Source: Paenibacillus sp. CAA11 (GTDB taxonomy: Bacteria; Bacillota; Bacilli; Paenibacillales; Paenibacillaceae). Taken from it: DNA of 64,000 bases. Position 1 is the first letter of the stretch; each line of letters begins with the position of its first letter. A program made the position numbers and the translations under genes. The DNA lies in assembly GCF_003060825.1 (NCBI RefSeq), contig NZ_CP028922.1:4824411-4888410 (forward strand), written 5' to 3'. Of this stretch, positions 7,833-14,513 are shown piece by piece. The notes under the pieces are model-generated. The model worked only from the letters and a program-made list of their open reading frames with translations. It did not search any database and was not told the origin of the DNA.

Positions 7833-7860
7833 GGCCACCCCAAATGGGCGGCCCTTTTTT
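7833..7860 (+). terminator. terminator-like hairpin with T-run
   Basis: GGCCACCC (7833-7840) pairs with GGGCGGCC (7846-7853), one mismatch, followed by seven T residues. It could end transcription from the LysR side. Confidence 0.6.
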
Positions 7861-7861
7861 C

Positions 7862-8176
7862 GGATAGGCGGAAAAGGAACGGAGTGCGCAGGACGTTCGA
7901 CCGCTTGCTCCAGTAGCGCTTTGAAGTTCGCTAGCCGGGTGATCTTTTCGTCGATTTCTGCGATTTTAGCAACCGTGTGAACCTTCAACTCTTCCGAAGA
8001 GAAGTAGCTCTCTGCTTGATCAACCGGATATCCTCAACGGCGGACTTGGTATACAACCGATACCCCGACCCGCTTCTGGCCGGCTTTGGCAGCAGCTCGC
8101 GCTTTTCGTAATATTTGACGGTTTCCAGGTTGACGTTTGCCGCTTCGGCCACTTGACCGATCGTGAATCTTTCCAT
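7862..8176 (-). pseudogene. broken MerR-type regulator
   Basis: The first 55 or so codons from 8176 encode a good MerR DNA-binding domain (MERFTIGQVAEAANVNLETVKYYEKRELLPKPARSGSGYRLY). The frame then stops early after IRLIKQ. In another frame the following DNA encodes a MerR-like dimer helix (LKVHTVAKIAEIDEKITRLANFKALLEQ), so a frameshift plus a deletion of perhaps 20-30 codons has broken the gene. The N-terminus resembles mercury-type MerR, but the C-terminal Hg-binding cysteines are absent. It is almost the only content of the module between copies C and D. Confidence 0.7.
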
Positions 8177-8255
8177 CGCGTTGCCTCCTCCCTTCATTTA
8201 GGATAAATCCCGGACTATGGTACCAGGTCAAGCGATTAATGGCCGAAGAAAAAAG

Positions 8256-8309
8256 CTTGCCCTTATTTGTGATATGGTTCAGCTTAACGGATTCATCGGC
8301 GAAAAATGC
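8256..8309. repeat. 54-bp repeat spanning att-like copy D
   Basis: This segment matches 10527-10580 without gaps, at about 47 of 54 positions by eye. It contains the rlmH-end repeat and continues to the right through GGCGAAAAATGC (8298-8309). That 12-mer is the inverse of GCAGTTTTCGCC at 9352-9363 with one mismatch, so it is a probable terminal inverted repeat of the module 8281-9366. Confidence 0.75.
8263..8280 (-). repeat. rlmH 3'-end repeat, copy D (att-like)
   Basis: The minus strand reads GAACCATATCACAAATAA (EPYHK-stop). A stop codon lies in frame two codons upstream, so this is not part of a longer rlmH pseudogene. Confidence 0.75.
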
Positions 8310-8433
8310 TCTGCGGGCGCGTAGCCGCCAACCCTTTATAACTATTCAAGGGCTATGATCAAGTCATAATTCGCATAAATCGTATGGAATTAACGGTATA
8401 AATAAGTGTAAAGCGGAGATGTTTGTTGAGGGG

Positions 8434-8469
8434 AAGCCTCTTCCACCTGGGTTTTGGTGGAAGAGGCTT
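8434..8469. terminator. strong hairpin, 14-bp perfect stem
   Basis: AAGCCTCTTCCACC (8434-8447) pairs perfectly with GGTGGAAGAGGCTT (8456-8469). TTCTTTC follows on the plus strand. It lies next to an SDR remnant and was probably that gene's terminator. Confidence 0.6.
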
Positions 8470-8499
8470 TCTTTCACCGTTCATCGTACAAGAAACTTT

Positions 8500-8625
8500 A
8501 ACCAGAGTAGAACCGCCATCTACCACAATGATCTGACCGGTGGAATATTTCTCGCGCATTCCTGCCTCAATCCCTAGCAGATTATACATCACGTCGACCC
8601 CAAAAGCACGTCGGTCGGTGCCATC
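8500..8625 (-). pseudogene. SDR C-terminal remnant
   Basis: In frame on the minus strand, MREKYSTGQIIVVDGGSTLV is the typical end of a short-chain dehydrogenase (the TGQxIxVDGG motif). The Rossmann and catalytic parts (TGxxxGxG, YxxxK) are absent, and no start with a ribosome site is present. It is therefore the tail of a deleted gene, carried in the module between copies D and E. Confidence 0.65.
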
Positions 8626-8769
8626 TCCTTACTCGGATTCCCCACTTGGTTTGACAGTGTAAAATGAAAGACAAGACAAATACCCCTTCTTGTGAAAAGG
8701 GGTAAGTTATCGTCATAAAAACCACCGGATGTTATTTCAAGCCAGTGCTCAGAAAGTTTCAGTTCAGGA

Positions 8770-9051
8770 TTACTCCCTGTTCGCTATTTGCTCCTGAGAG
8801 AGACGGATCAATTCCCTAACCATGGAACCGCCAATTTTGCCACCGACATGGCCTGCTGATTCTGTTGTCAGTTGACCATTGTTTCCTGGGTAAAGAGGCA
8901 CACCAAGCTCCTTCGCCACTTCGTATTTTACATCGTCTGGTTGATTCGGATTTACGATATATCCTTCGCGCTTCATTACATCTGCTTTGAACGCTTGCAT
9001 TCCCTGTTCGACCCCTGGCACCGCATATTTTCTCCTTCTTCTTGCCATCAT
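8770..9051 (-). CDS. alpha/beta-type small acid-soluble spore protein
   Basis: A 93-residue SASP of the alpha/beta type. These proteins coat and protect DNA in the dormant spore. The C-terminal GGKIGGSMVRELI corresponds to the family's conserved GGEITKRLV block, and GQLTTESAGHVGG precedes it. VKYEVAKELGV corresponds to the cleavage site of the germination protease GPR (consensus TEFASELGV), with both acidic residues kept. GVEQGMQAFKADVMKREGY is the first conserved helix. The N-terminal MARRRRK is unusually basic. GGGGAG lies upstream of two adjacent ATGs (9051 and 9048). It sits on the accessory module between copies D and E, an odd place for a core spore protein. Confidence 0.82.
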   Translation of the reverse strand: MMARRRRKYAVPGVEQGMQAFKADVMKREGYIVNPNQPDDVKYEVAKELGVPLYPGNNGQLTTESAGHVGGKIGGSMVRELIRLSQEQIANRE

Positions 9052-9206
9052 ACAGCACTCCCCTCGATGTTATTCCATAACATGCCCGGAAGCACAAAAT
9101 TTCATCCCTATTCCCTAAAATTTATGAGTTGAATCATCATCACCTCTTAATCTCCCGATCAAAGAACTTTTGATTAATTTACTAAAGACGAAGAAGCTGT
9201 TTTTGC

Positions 9207-9382
9207 ACTTCTCACTTGCTGAAGAATCTGAAGCGACTGGATCAGTCGCCAAATTCAGCAGGCTATGAACAATTGTTTTATTGACAATAGTCATTCGTAA
9301 CGCATAATGCCTCAAACAGACGTTTTTTAAAGATCTCAAGGCCAGGAAACAGCAGTTTTCGCCCTACTTATGATACGGTTCA
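9207..9382. repeat. 177-bp direct repeat, copy 2, ending in att-like copy E
   Basis: Second copy of the 5104-5280 repeat, same orientation, with the nested hairpin GCGACTG-gat-CAGTCGC at about 9232-9248. It ends exactly at the rlmH-end repeat. TTTTCGCC (9356-9363) is the right terminal inverted repeat of this module. The rest of the 9052-9441 gap holds no convincing gene. Confidence 0.85.
9364..9381 (-). repeat. rlmH 3'-end repeat, copy E (att-like)
   Basis: The minus strand reads GAACCGTATCATAAGTAG (EPYHK-stop), 14 of 15 core positions identical to rlmH. The CGCCCTACTTATGATA stretch is almost identical to the rlmH locus on both sides of the stop codon. Confidence 0.8.
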
Positions 9383-9441
9383 GCCCGCTAACTATTACGG
9401 CAGGTTTGATAAGCCATCATTCCAGAATAAATTTGGCAGAT

Positions 9442-9885
9442 TTAGAGTAAAACCCTGTGTTCCAATATATTTTTCAAACTGATATGAGACTTTGAGGGAC
9501 CCAGCTTTAAAAGGGAATCTTGAAATTCGGCAAGTTCCTCAATCGATGCCGTTTGTACCTTGATAAGATAATTATATTCTCCGCTTATTCGATATAAATC
9601 TGTTACTTCCCTAGCCATTTCACAAAAATCAACGATCATCTGGCAATGTTCTGTTTTGACTAGTATAAACGTAGTCATGCCCCGATTCAGATTCTTTAAA
9701 TTTAATTCTGTGGAATACCCGGAAATTATCTTCTTATCTTCAAGTTTCAAAATCCTCTCTTTAACTGAAGGTTGGGACATACTGACTTCTTTACTGATTT
9801 GAGAGATAGACATTCGTGCATTGTGTTGAAGCAGCTGCAAGATCTTTTTATCCATATCATCGATTAGATGATCCATACCCATCAC
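9442..9885 (-). CDS. Lrp/AsnC-family transcriptional regulator
   Basis: A 147-residue Lrp/AsnC regulator. The N-terminal helix-turn-helix (DDMDKKILQLLQHNARMSISQISKEVSMSQPSVKERILKLEDKKIISGY) is canonical. The C-terminal RAM (ligand-binding, oligomerisation) domain covers about residues 65-147. These proteins usually sense amino acids and often control a neighbouring transport or metabolic gene. Here the divergent neighbour is a VOC/glyoxalase-fold gene 161 bp away. The pair is bounded by repeat copies E and F. Start at 9885 or the nearby internal ATGs (MGMDHL, MDHLIDD) cannot be decided. Confidence 0.88.
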   Translation of the reverse strand: MMGMDHLIDDMDKKILQLLQHNARMSISQISKEVSMSQPSVKERILKLEDKKIISGYSTELNLKNLNRGMTTFILVKTEHCQMIVDFCEMAREVTDLYRISGEYNYLIKVQTASIEELAEFQDSLLKLGPSKSHISLKNILEHRVLL

Positions 9886-10046
9886 TCCCTTGAATTGAAT
9901 TTTAAAAAACTAAGCCATATCCATTAAAATAGCTTATATTTAATTACCATCCTTTCATTATATCCTCATATAACATATGTAATTCAACAAGTTAGTAGCT
10001 GTATACTATAAACAACATTCAAAATATACACAAGGAGAAATCAAGA

Positions 10047-10511
10047 ATGAGCATAAAGGGTCTTTCACATGTGGCGATCCAAGCCAAAAACTATAAAGCT
10101 ACTATTACATTTTATATTGAAGTTCTAGGGTTCAAGGTTGGTCATCATTGGTCTCTGCCATCCTTTCAAATCAAAGAAGCCTCCATGCTAGTTTCACCTG
10201 ACCAAAGAACCTGTATTGAGATCTTTGATAACGACGCTGTCATCCCTGCTCAAGGGAAGAAAGCATCGTCTGAAGAAGATATAACTTACGGAGCGTTATT
10301 ACATTTAGCCTTCTACGTGAATAATGTGGATGAAATGTATCAAAAAGCCCTTGCTCATGGAGCAAAGGCTTTTATAGAACCGGATTACCTTTCACTTGGC
10401 GAACCCCCACTTGTAGTGAAGAATGCTGTCATTCACAGTCCCAACGGAGAAGTTATCGAATTTATTGAAGAGGTCGATTTTGATATGTCTACCAAGACTC
10501 ATGCAAATTAA
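10047..10511 (+). CDS. VOC/glyoxalase-fold protein
   Basis: A 154-residue member of the vicinal-oxygen-chelate superfamily. Two beta-alpha-beta-beta-beta units are visible: LSHVAIQAKNYKATITFYIEVLGFKV near the N-terminus and LLHLAFYVNNVDEMYQKALAHGAK near residue 95, ending in SPNGEVIEFIE. Metal-ligand candidates are His8, the first-half Glu of CIEIF, His92 and the final Glu. Members include glyoxalase I, dioxygenases and fosfomycin/bleomycin resistance proteins, so the reaction cannot be fixed. AAGGAG lies 8 bases before the ATG. It is divergent from the Lrp-like regulator and probably its target. Confidence 0.82.
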   Translation: MSIKGLSHVAIQAKNYKATITFYIEVLGFKVGHHWSLPSFQIKEASMLVSPDQRTCIEIFDNDAVIPAQGKKASSEEDITYGALLHLAFYVNNVDEMYQKALAHGAKAFIEPDYLSLGEPPLVVKNAVIHSPNGEVIEFIEEVDFDMSTKTHAN

Positions 10512-10526
10512 GCTTTATAACGAAAA

Positions 10527-10580
10527 CTTGTCCTTATTTGTGATACGGTTCACCTCAACGGGTCTATCGGCGAAAAATGC
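10527..10580. repeat. 54-bp repeat spanning att-like copy F
   Basis: Ungapped partner of 8256-8309. The right part contains GCGAAAAA (10570-10577), the inverse of TTTTTCGC (12758-12765) beside rlmH, making a terminal inverted repeat pair for the module 10552-12766. Confidence 0.75.
10534..10551 (-). repeat. rlmH 3'-end repeat, copy F (att-like)
   Basis: The minus strand reads GAACCGTATCACAAATAA (EPYHK-stop). It is the copy nearest to rlmH. Confidence 0.8.
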
Positions 10581-11217
10581 GAAAAGGAGCTGTCGCGGCC
10601 AGCTCCCTTGTACTGTAATCAATCCAATTTTGCGCGAGAGAATAAATCCCTGATGACAGTGTCATCCTCGCAAGCATCTTTAAATCCGATTGCAAAACTT
10701 TGTAATGCCACGCTCGATTTATTTGATACCTCATTTTTCCATATGTTAGACGTAATAATTAATCAAATAGTTGCATATCCTGCCCATTAGCTGAACGCCC
10801 TCTCGCTCTACTACCGATAACGGTCAAAGCCCAAATATTTCACCTTATTTCTACCTTCATAAATATACACAGAAAGCCACCGAAGTAATCGGCAGCCTTA
10901 TTATCGATGATTCAACTATCGTTCCGTTAGAACTATGGAGCCATTTAACGAAACGATACCAAAAACTTTATTCGAGTTTTTTCCAACTCTGTGTAGTGGC
11001 TGATCTACCATCATCATCTTCATCATTGACTCTTCCAAGTTGTTCAAGGGGGCTTTTTGTGTTCCTAGCAAAATAGTTCGTAGTAAGTAGAAGATTATGA
11101 TAGCAATCTAATTTTTTATATCGTATGATTCTTCACATACAAAAAGATTTTGCAATAATAAGCTACTGCGGATTATTTATATTTTCCGAACGGGAGTTTT
11201 TTCGGAATGGAGAGACT
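10581..11217. other. gene-poor stretch with decayed coding remnants
   Basis: No complete gene is seen. On the minus strand 10619-10765 has an open frame ending WKNEVSNKSSVALQSFAIGF and onward, without a usable start. On the plus strand a frame without a start runs from about 10800 to 11074 (containing TEVIGSLIIDDSTIVPLELW). Both look like fragments; I do not recognise the parents. The 100 bp before 11218 should carry the promoter of the serine hydrolase gene. Confidence 0.4.
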
Positions 11218-12666
11218 ATGAAAAAAATTATTGTCTTTATGATTGCATTACTTATACTGTGCACCGGATTCGCAACACCAAGCTATGCATTATCAGATTC
11301 GCAATCTGATTCAATACAAACATTGTTGGATGATGCAAGCCGTATATCAGGTGTACCGGGAATATCAATCTCAATACTTGCGAACAATGAAGTACTTTAC
11401 TTTTCTTCCGGGTACGCAGATCGTGAAAAGGGACTGCCGGCAAGCGAAAATACTCTATATGAGCTGGCTTCGGTAAGTAAGGCTTTTACCGGCATGGGTA
11501 TTCTGCTGATGGAAGAGCAAGGACTGCTCTCAATGTCAGACTCTATCCAGAAATATTTGCCTTGGTTTACGTTAAAGTATCAGGGGAAACACGTTGATAT
11601 GCAAAGTATTACACTCAATAACTTTTTACACCATACTAGCGGCTTAACAAATGGCAGTCACATTCAAAACATTCCACAAGGCAATACGCCGGATATGTTG
11701 CAAAGAACCGTAGAAATGCTCGTAGATTCTGAATTGTCGTTCTATCCTGGTGAGCAGTATAATTACGGAACTGTTAATTATGACGTATTAGGTCTGGTTA
11801 TTGAGATTGTGTCGGGACAAAGCTATGAAGACTTTATGAGGGAACAGGTATTTCAGCCGTTGGGTCTTCACCAGACGTATGTTTATAAAGAAGATGCTCA
11901 AGCCACCGGACAGTTGGCACAGGGCTACCGTTCTTCCTTTTTTATGACAACCCCATATAACGCGCCGGATTTTTCCGGGAATAAACCCGCAGGCTACATC
12001 ATTTCTTGTACAAAAGATATGGCGCGTTGGATGGGCATACAGATGGGTATTGTGCAGGACATACCCGAAATATTCCATACGGTTATCGAAAAATCACATC
12101 AGGGTGATATGTCTGTTCCTGCTGTCAACGAAATGTATTATGCGGCGGGCTGGTCGGTAAACGCCAACCAAACGATTATAGAGCACCCCGGGGGCAATCC
12201 CAATTTCGGAACCGAAGTGGTCATACTGCCAAATGAACGAATAGCCATCAGCTTGCTGACCAACGGCGAAAATATCAATAGAAGCATGGTACTAAAAATT
12301 AAAGATATATTAGACGGCAATCTGACGCAGTCATATGGAATAAGCGGCACACAGCTTTTGGACATCATTTTGTCGTCTACCACAATTATTCTTTGCCTAT
12401 TGGCTGTTCTGTTCTTTCTCTTGGGATTACGTAGAAGGAAAACGAATGAGCGGCAGCCAATGACCAAAAAGCGAATAATCGTAACAGCTATTTTGCTGTT
12501 TGCTACGATTGTCCAGTGTATACTGTGCTGTGCATTAGATTGGTCAACGATACTTATTTGGCGAACATATAGTGTTCTTACAACTTTGATTTCGTCGGCA
12601 TTATTAACAGCAAGCATTACATGGTTTGTATACACTCACCGATATAATGCCTCGCTCCGAAAATAA
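11218..12666 (+). CDS. membrane-anchored serine hydrolase, beta-lactamase/penicillin-binding-protein family
   Basis: A 482-residue protein starting MKKIIVFMIALLILCTGFA, a Sec signal peptide with probable cleavage after PSYA. GGAGAG lies upstream of the ATG at 11218; a longer frame to 11125 has no ribosome site. The catalytic domain is of the class C beta-lactamase/DD-peptidase type: SVSK (the SxxK nucleophile motif) near residue 85, and HPGG in place of the KTG motif. The second motif, normally YSN, reads YGT, so the usual Asn is replaced. Three membrane helices follow at the C-terminus (about residues 390-480). Esterase or peptidase activity outside the membrane is expected; antibiotic resistance cannot be claimed. 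It is the sole intact gene between copy F and rlmH. Confidence 0.85.
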   Translation: MKKIIVFMIALLILCTGFATPSYALSDSQSDSIQTLLDDASRISGVPGISISILANNEVLYFSSGYADREKGLPASENTLYELASVSKAFTGMGILLMEEQGLLSMSDSIQKYLPWFTLKYQGKHVDMQSITLNNFLHHTSGLTNGSHIQNIPQGNTPDMLQRTVEMLVDSELSFYPGEQYNYGTVNYDVLGLVIEIVSGQSYEDFMREQVFQPLGLHQTYVYKEDAQATGQLAQGYRSSFFMTTPYNAPDFSGNKPAGYIISCTKDMARWMGIQMGIVQDIPEIFHTVIEKSHQGDMSVPAVNEMYYAAGWSVNANQTIIEHPGGNPNFGTEVVILPNERIAISLLTNGENINRSMVLKIKDILDGNLTQSYGISGTQLLDIILSSTTIILCLLAVLFFLLGLRRRKTNERQPMTKKRIIVTAILLFATIVQCILCCALDWSTILIWRTYSVLTTLISSALLTASITWFVYTHRYNASLRK

Positions 12667-12766
12667 GCATTTCATTCGTTCACTTATTGAAAAAAAGCCA
12701 AGGTTTCTTTTAATGAGAGAACAATATCAGCAAAAAGGAAGTGCCAGGCACCCCCTATTTTTCGCT

Positions 12767-12784
12767 CTACTTATGATAAGGTTC
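12767..12784 (-). repeat. rlmH 3' end, presumed attB-type core
   Basis: The minus strand reads GAACCTTATCATAAGTAG: the last five codons and stop of rlmH. The same core recurs at 4149, 5262, 7788, 8263, 9364 and 10534. In staphylococci the equivalent end of rlmH (orfX) is the SCC integration site. TTTTTCGC (12758-12765) follows directly downstream of the gene. Confidence 0.75.
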
Positions 12785-13246
12785 CCCCCGATTTATCTTC
12801 ACGGCCCGATAAATCTGCTCCACCATCACCAGCCGCATGAGCTGGTGCGGCAGCGTCATGCGCCCGAAGCTGAGCTTCTGCTGGGCGCGGCGCAGCACGT
12901 CATCGGAGAGCCCATGGCTCCCCCCGATGACGAACACGACATGGCTCGTCCCATAGGTGCCGAGCTTGTCGAGTTCGGCGGACAGCTCCTCCGAGCTCCA
13001 GAGCTGTCCGCCGATTGCCAGGGCGATGACATGCGCATCGCCCTTCACATGCGCGAGGATGCGCTCGCCCTCGCGCTCCTTGACCTGCCGCACCTCCGCC
13101 TCACTCATCGTCTCCGGCGCCTTCTCATCGGGGACCTCGATGACCTGAAATTTTACATAAGGCGTGAGCCGCTTCGCATACTCCGCGATCCCCTGCACCA
13201 GATACTTTTCCTTCAACTTCCCCACACCAATCACCTGAACCAACAT
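12767..13246 (-). CDS. rlmH: 23S rRNA pseudouridine-1915 N3-methyltransferase RlmH
   Basis: A 159-residue SPOUT-class methyltransferase, the exact usual length. It methylates pseudouridine 1915 in helix 69 of 23S rRNA in assembled 70S ribosomes. Typical landmarks are the N-terminal [27 protein letters not shown], the [14 protein letters not shown] loop of the trefoil knot (SAM site), [24 protein letters not shown] and the C-terminal RGEPYHK. A GGGGG-type ribosome site precedes the ATG. The gene is intact although its 3' end seems to serve as an integration site; each insertion would restore the last codons. The intergenic 13247-13419 holds nothing I can name. Confidence 0.97.
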   Translation of the reverse strand: MLVQVIGVGKLKEKYLVQGIAEYAKRLTPYVKFQVIEVPDEKAPETMSEAEVRQVKEREGERILAHVKGDAHVIALAIGGQLWSSEELSAELDKLGTYGTSHVVFVIGGSHGLSDDVLRRAQQKLSFGRMTLPHQLMRLVMVEQIYRAVKINRGEPYHK

Positions 13247-13419
13247 CTTGGTGCCCCCTTGTCCTCATATTCTATGTACATCTAGCTTACCCACTTCACT
13301 AACGCCCCGCTCATGATCTGGCGACCACTGACATCGCGGCCTCCCCCACTTTCCCTGCCGCACCTTACCTGCTCCATCTTCGTATAAGCTAACCCTTCTG
13401 CCCCCAACTCACCCAAGAA

Positions 13420-14148
13420 TTATACCGAATCTGCCGATTCATACCGATTGCCTTCCCTCGCTTGCTGAATCCACGCCTCAATCTTAAGTCTAGGCAGCAG
13501 GATATTACCTCCATAGACATTGTTCGTGTGATGGTCCCAGTCCCCATAGACCAGCAGATAATATTCCCCATCTATGATCTTAACAAGCCCCCATACCCCG
13601 AGGTCGCCTTGCGCTCCGGCATGCATCCACAGCCATTCTTGGTAGGCATAGAAGGAAGGCTTCCCGAACATGTCAAAGGCGTCCAAATAACCCCGGCTCC
13701 CATCACGGGCTGCAAATAAATCACTGAACATGCCTAGCGGAAGAACCTCATGGATCGAGACACTCACCCACGCCTGGGACTTCCCTTCCGCCAATACCCG
13801 TTCAATCGCACACTGGACAAAGGCAGACTTCTCAATCTCTTCCGGATGTGAATCCCACCCATTGAGGCTCGACATGACCGGCGTATACAAGATCCAGAAT
13901 CGCTCTCCTACAGTCATATGAAAGGGATGCTTAATCTTAACCGTCCGCAGTGCTCCCTTCACCGGAGCCTCATCCGAGCGCATCCAATGATCCTCCTCCA
14001 GCGCCGGTACCTCCTCCTCATACTCCGACCATTCCATGATTTCGTCAAAGCCAACAAGATCAAAGAGCTCGCTCTCCATCTTTACACGTTCCGACACATG
14101 ACCGCATGTAGGACACGTTAGGGCGATCACCTGCTTATCCGCCATCAT
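13420..14148 (-). CDS. hypothetical protein with N-terminal zinc-ribbon-like CxxC
   Basis: A soluble 242-residue protein of unknown function. It begins with a CPTCGH motif near residue 12, which could bind zinc if other ligands are supplied elsewhere, but no second CxxC is present. The middle has many aromatic and acidic residues (FWILYTPVMSSLNGWDSHPEE) and the C-terminal half is Trp/Tyr rich (GDWDHHTNNVYGGNILLPRLKIEAW). No signal peptide or membrane helix. The GGGGG upstream serves either of two adjacent ATGs (14148, 14145). It lies between rlmH and a small CxxH/CxxC gene, past that gene's terminator, so it is probably transcribed separately. Confidence 0.7.
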   Translation of the reverse strand: MMADKQVIALTCPTCGHVSERVKMESELFDLVGFDEIMEWSEYEEEVPALEEDHWMRSDEAPVKGALRTVKIKHPFHMTVGERFWILYTPVMSSLNGWDSHPEEIEKSAFVQCAIERVLAEGKSQAWVSVSIHEVLPLGMFSDLFAARDGSRGYLDAFDMFGKPSFYAYQEWLWMHAGAQGDLGVWGLVKIIDGEYYLLVYGDWDHHTNNVYGGNILLPRLKIEAWIQQAREGNRYESADSV

Positions 14149-14192
14149 CCAACCCCCATTCCTCTTCCCCTCACAAGCAAAAAGTAAAAAAA

Positions 14193-14228
14193 CAAAAAAG
14201 CCGCCCCTCCCCCAGGGAGGAAGCGGCC
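14193..14228 (-). terminator. intrinsic terminator of the wal-htrA-CxxH/CxxC transcript
   Basis: On the minus strand GCCGCTTCCTCCC pairs with GGGAGGGGCGGC and is followed by TTTTTTG and more T residues. It lies 20 bases after the stop of the CxxH/CxxC gene. Confidence 0.85.
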
Positions 14229-14247
14229 TCGCTTCATCTCAAGCCCA

Positions 14248-14415
14248 TTACACTACCAGGAACTGTCCTGCCTTCTCGCACTCCTGGCATTTTGCCGGCG
14301 GGTCCCAGTCCGCAAACTCGGTCTCCTCCAAATTCACAATATCCGGAGCTTCCTCGTACTCATCCACGAACTTGTCGATCGCCACTTCAACATGGTCTTT
14401 ACATACTACATACAT
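14248..14415 (-). CDS. CxxH/CxxC small protein (BA_5709 family)
   Basis: A 55-residue protein: MYVVCKDHVEVAIDKFVDEYEE at the start and CQECEKAGQFLVV at the end. The CxxH and CxxC pairs mark the small BA_5709-type family common in Bacillales, usually placed next to the HtrA-type protease gene as here. The four ligands probably bind one zinc; the function is unknown. The start at 14415 was preferred over an ATG four codons earlier because AAAGGA is correctly spaced only for the inner ATG, and family members begin M-x-V-V-C. It ends the operon, with a strong terminator just after. Confidence 0.85.
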   Translation of the reverse strand: MYVVCKDHVEVAIDKFVDEYEEAPDIVNLEETEFADWDPPAKCQECEKAGQFLVV

Positions 14416-14513
14416 ACCTTCAAGCATCCTTTCTTATGTAGCCCCCGGAGAATCCTCCGTCACAGGGCAGGCCCGCGCACTACTAGCCCGGGCAGGGCTT
14501 CGCTATAGCCCTC

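Noticed and set aside
8681..8704. TACCCCTT/AAGGGGTA hairpin as another att copy or terminator
   Set aside because: It does not contain the rlmH-end core and has no T-run; no function assigned.
9115..9339. 74-codon minus-strand frame inside the 177-bp repeat
   Set aside because: The frame is not kept in the other repeat copy, and the palindromes suggest a DNA or RNA structure, not a protein.
10835..10860. A further rlmH-end-like stretch (TTTCACCTTATTTCTACC...)
   Set aside because: Only the left part resembles the other copies and the core cannot be aligned without several gaps; chance similarity in AT-rich DNA is as likely.
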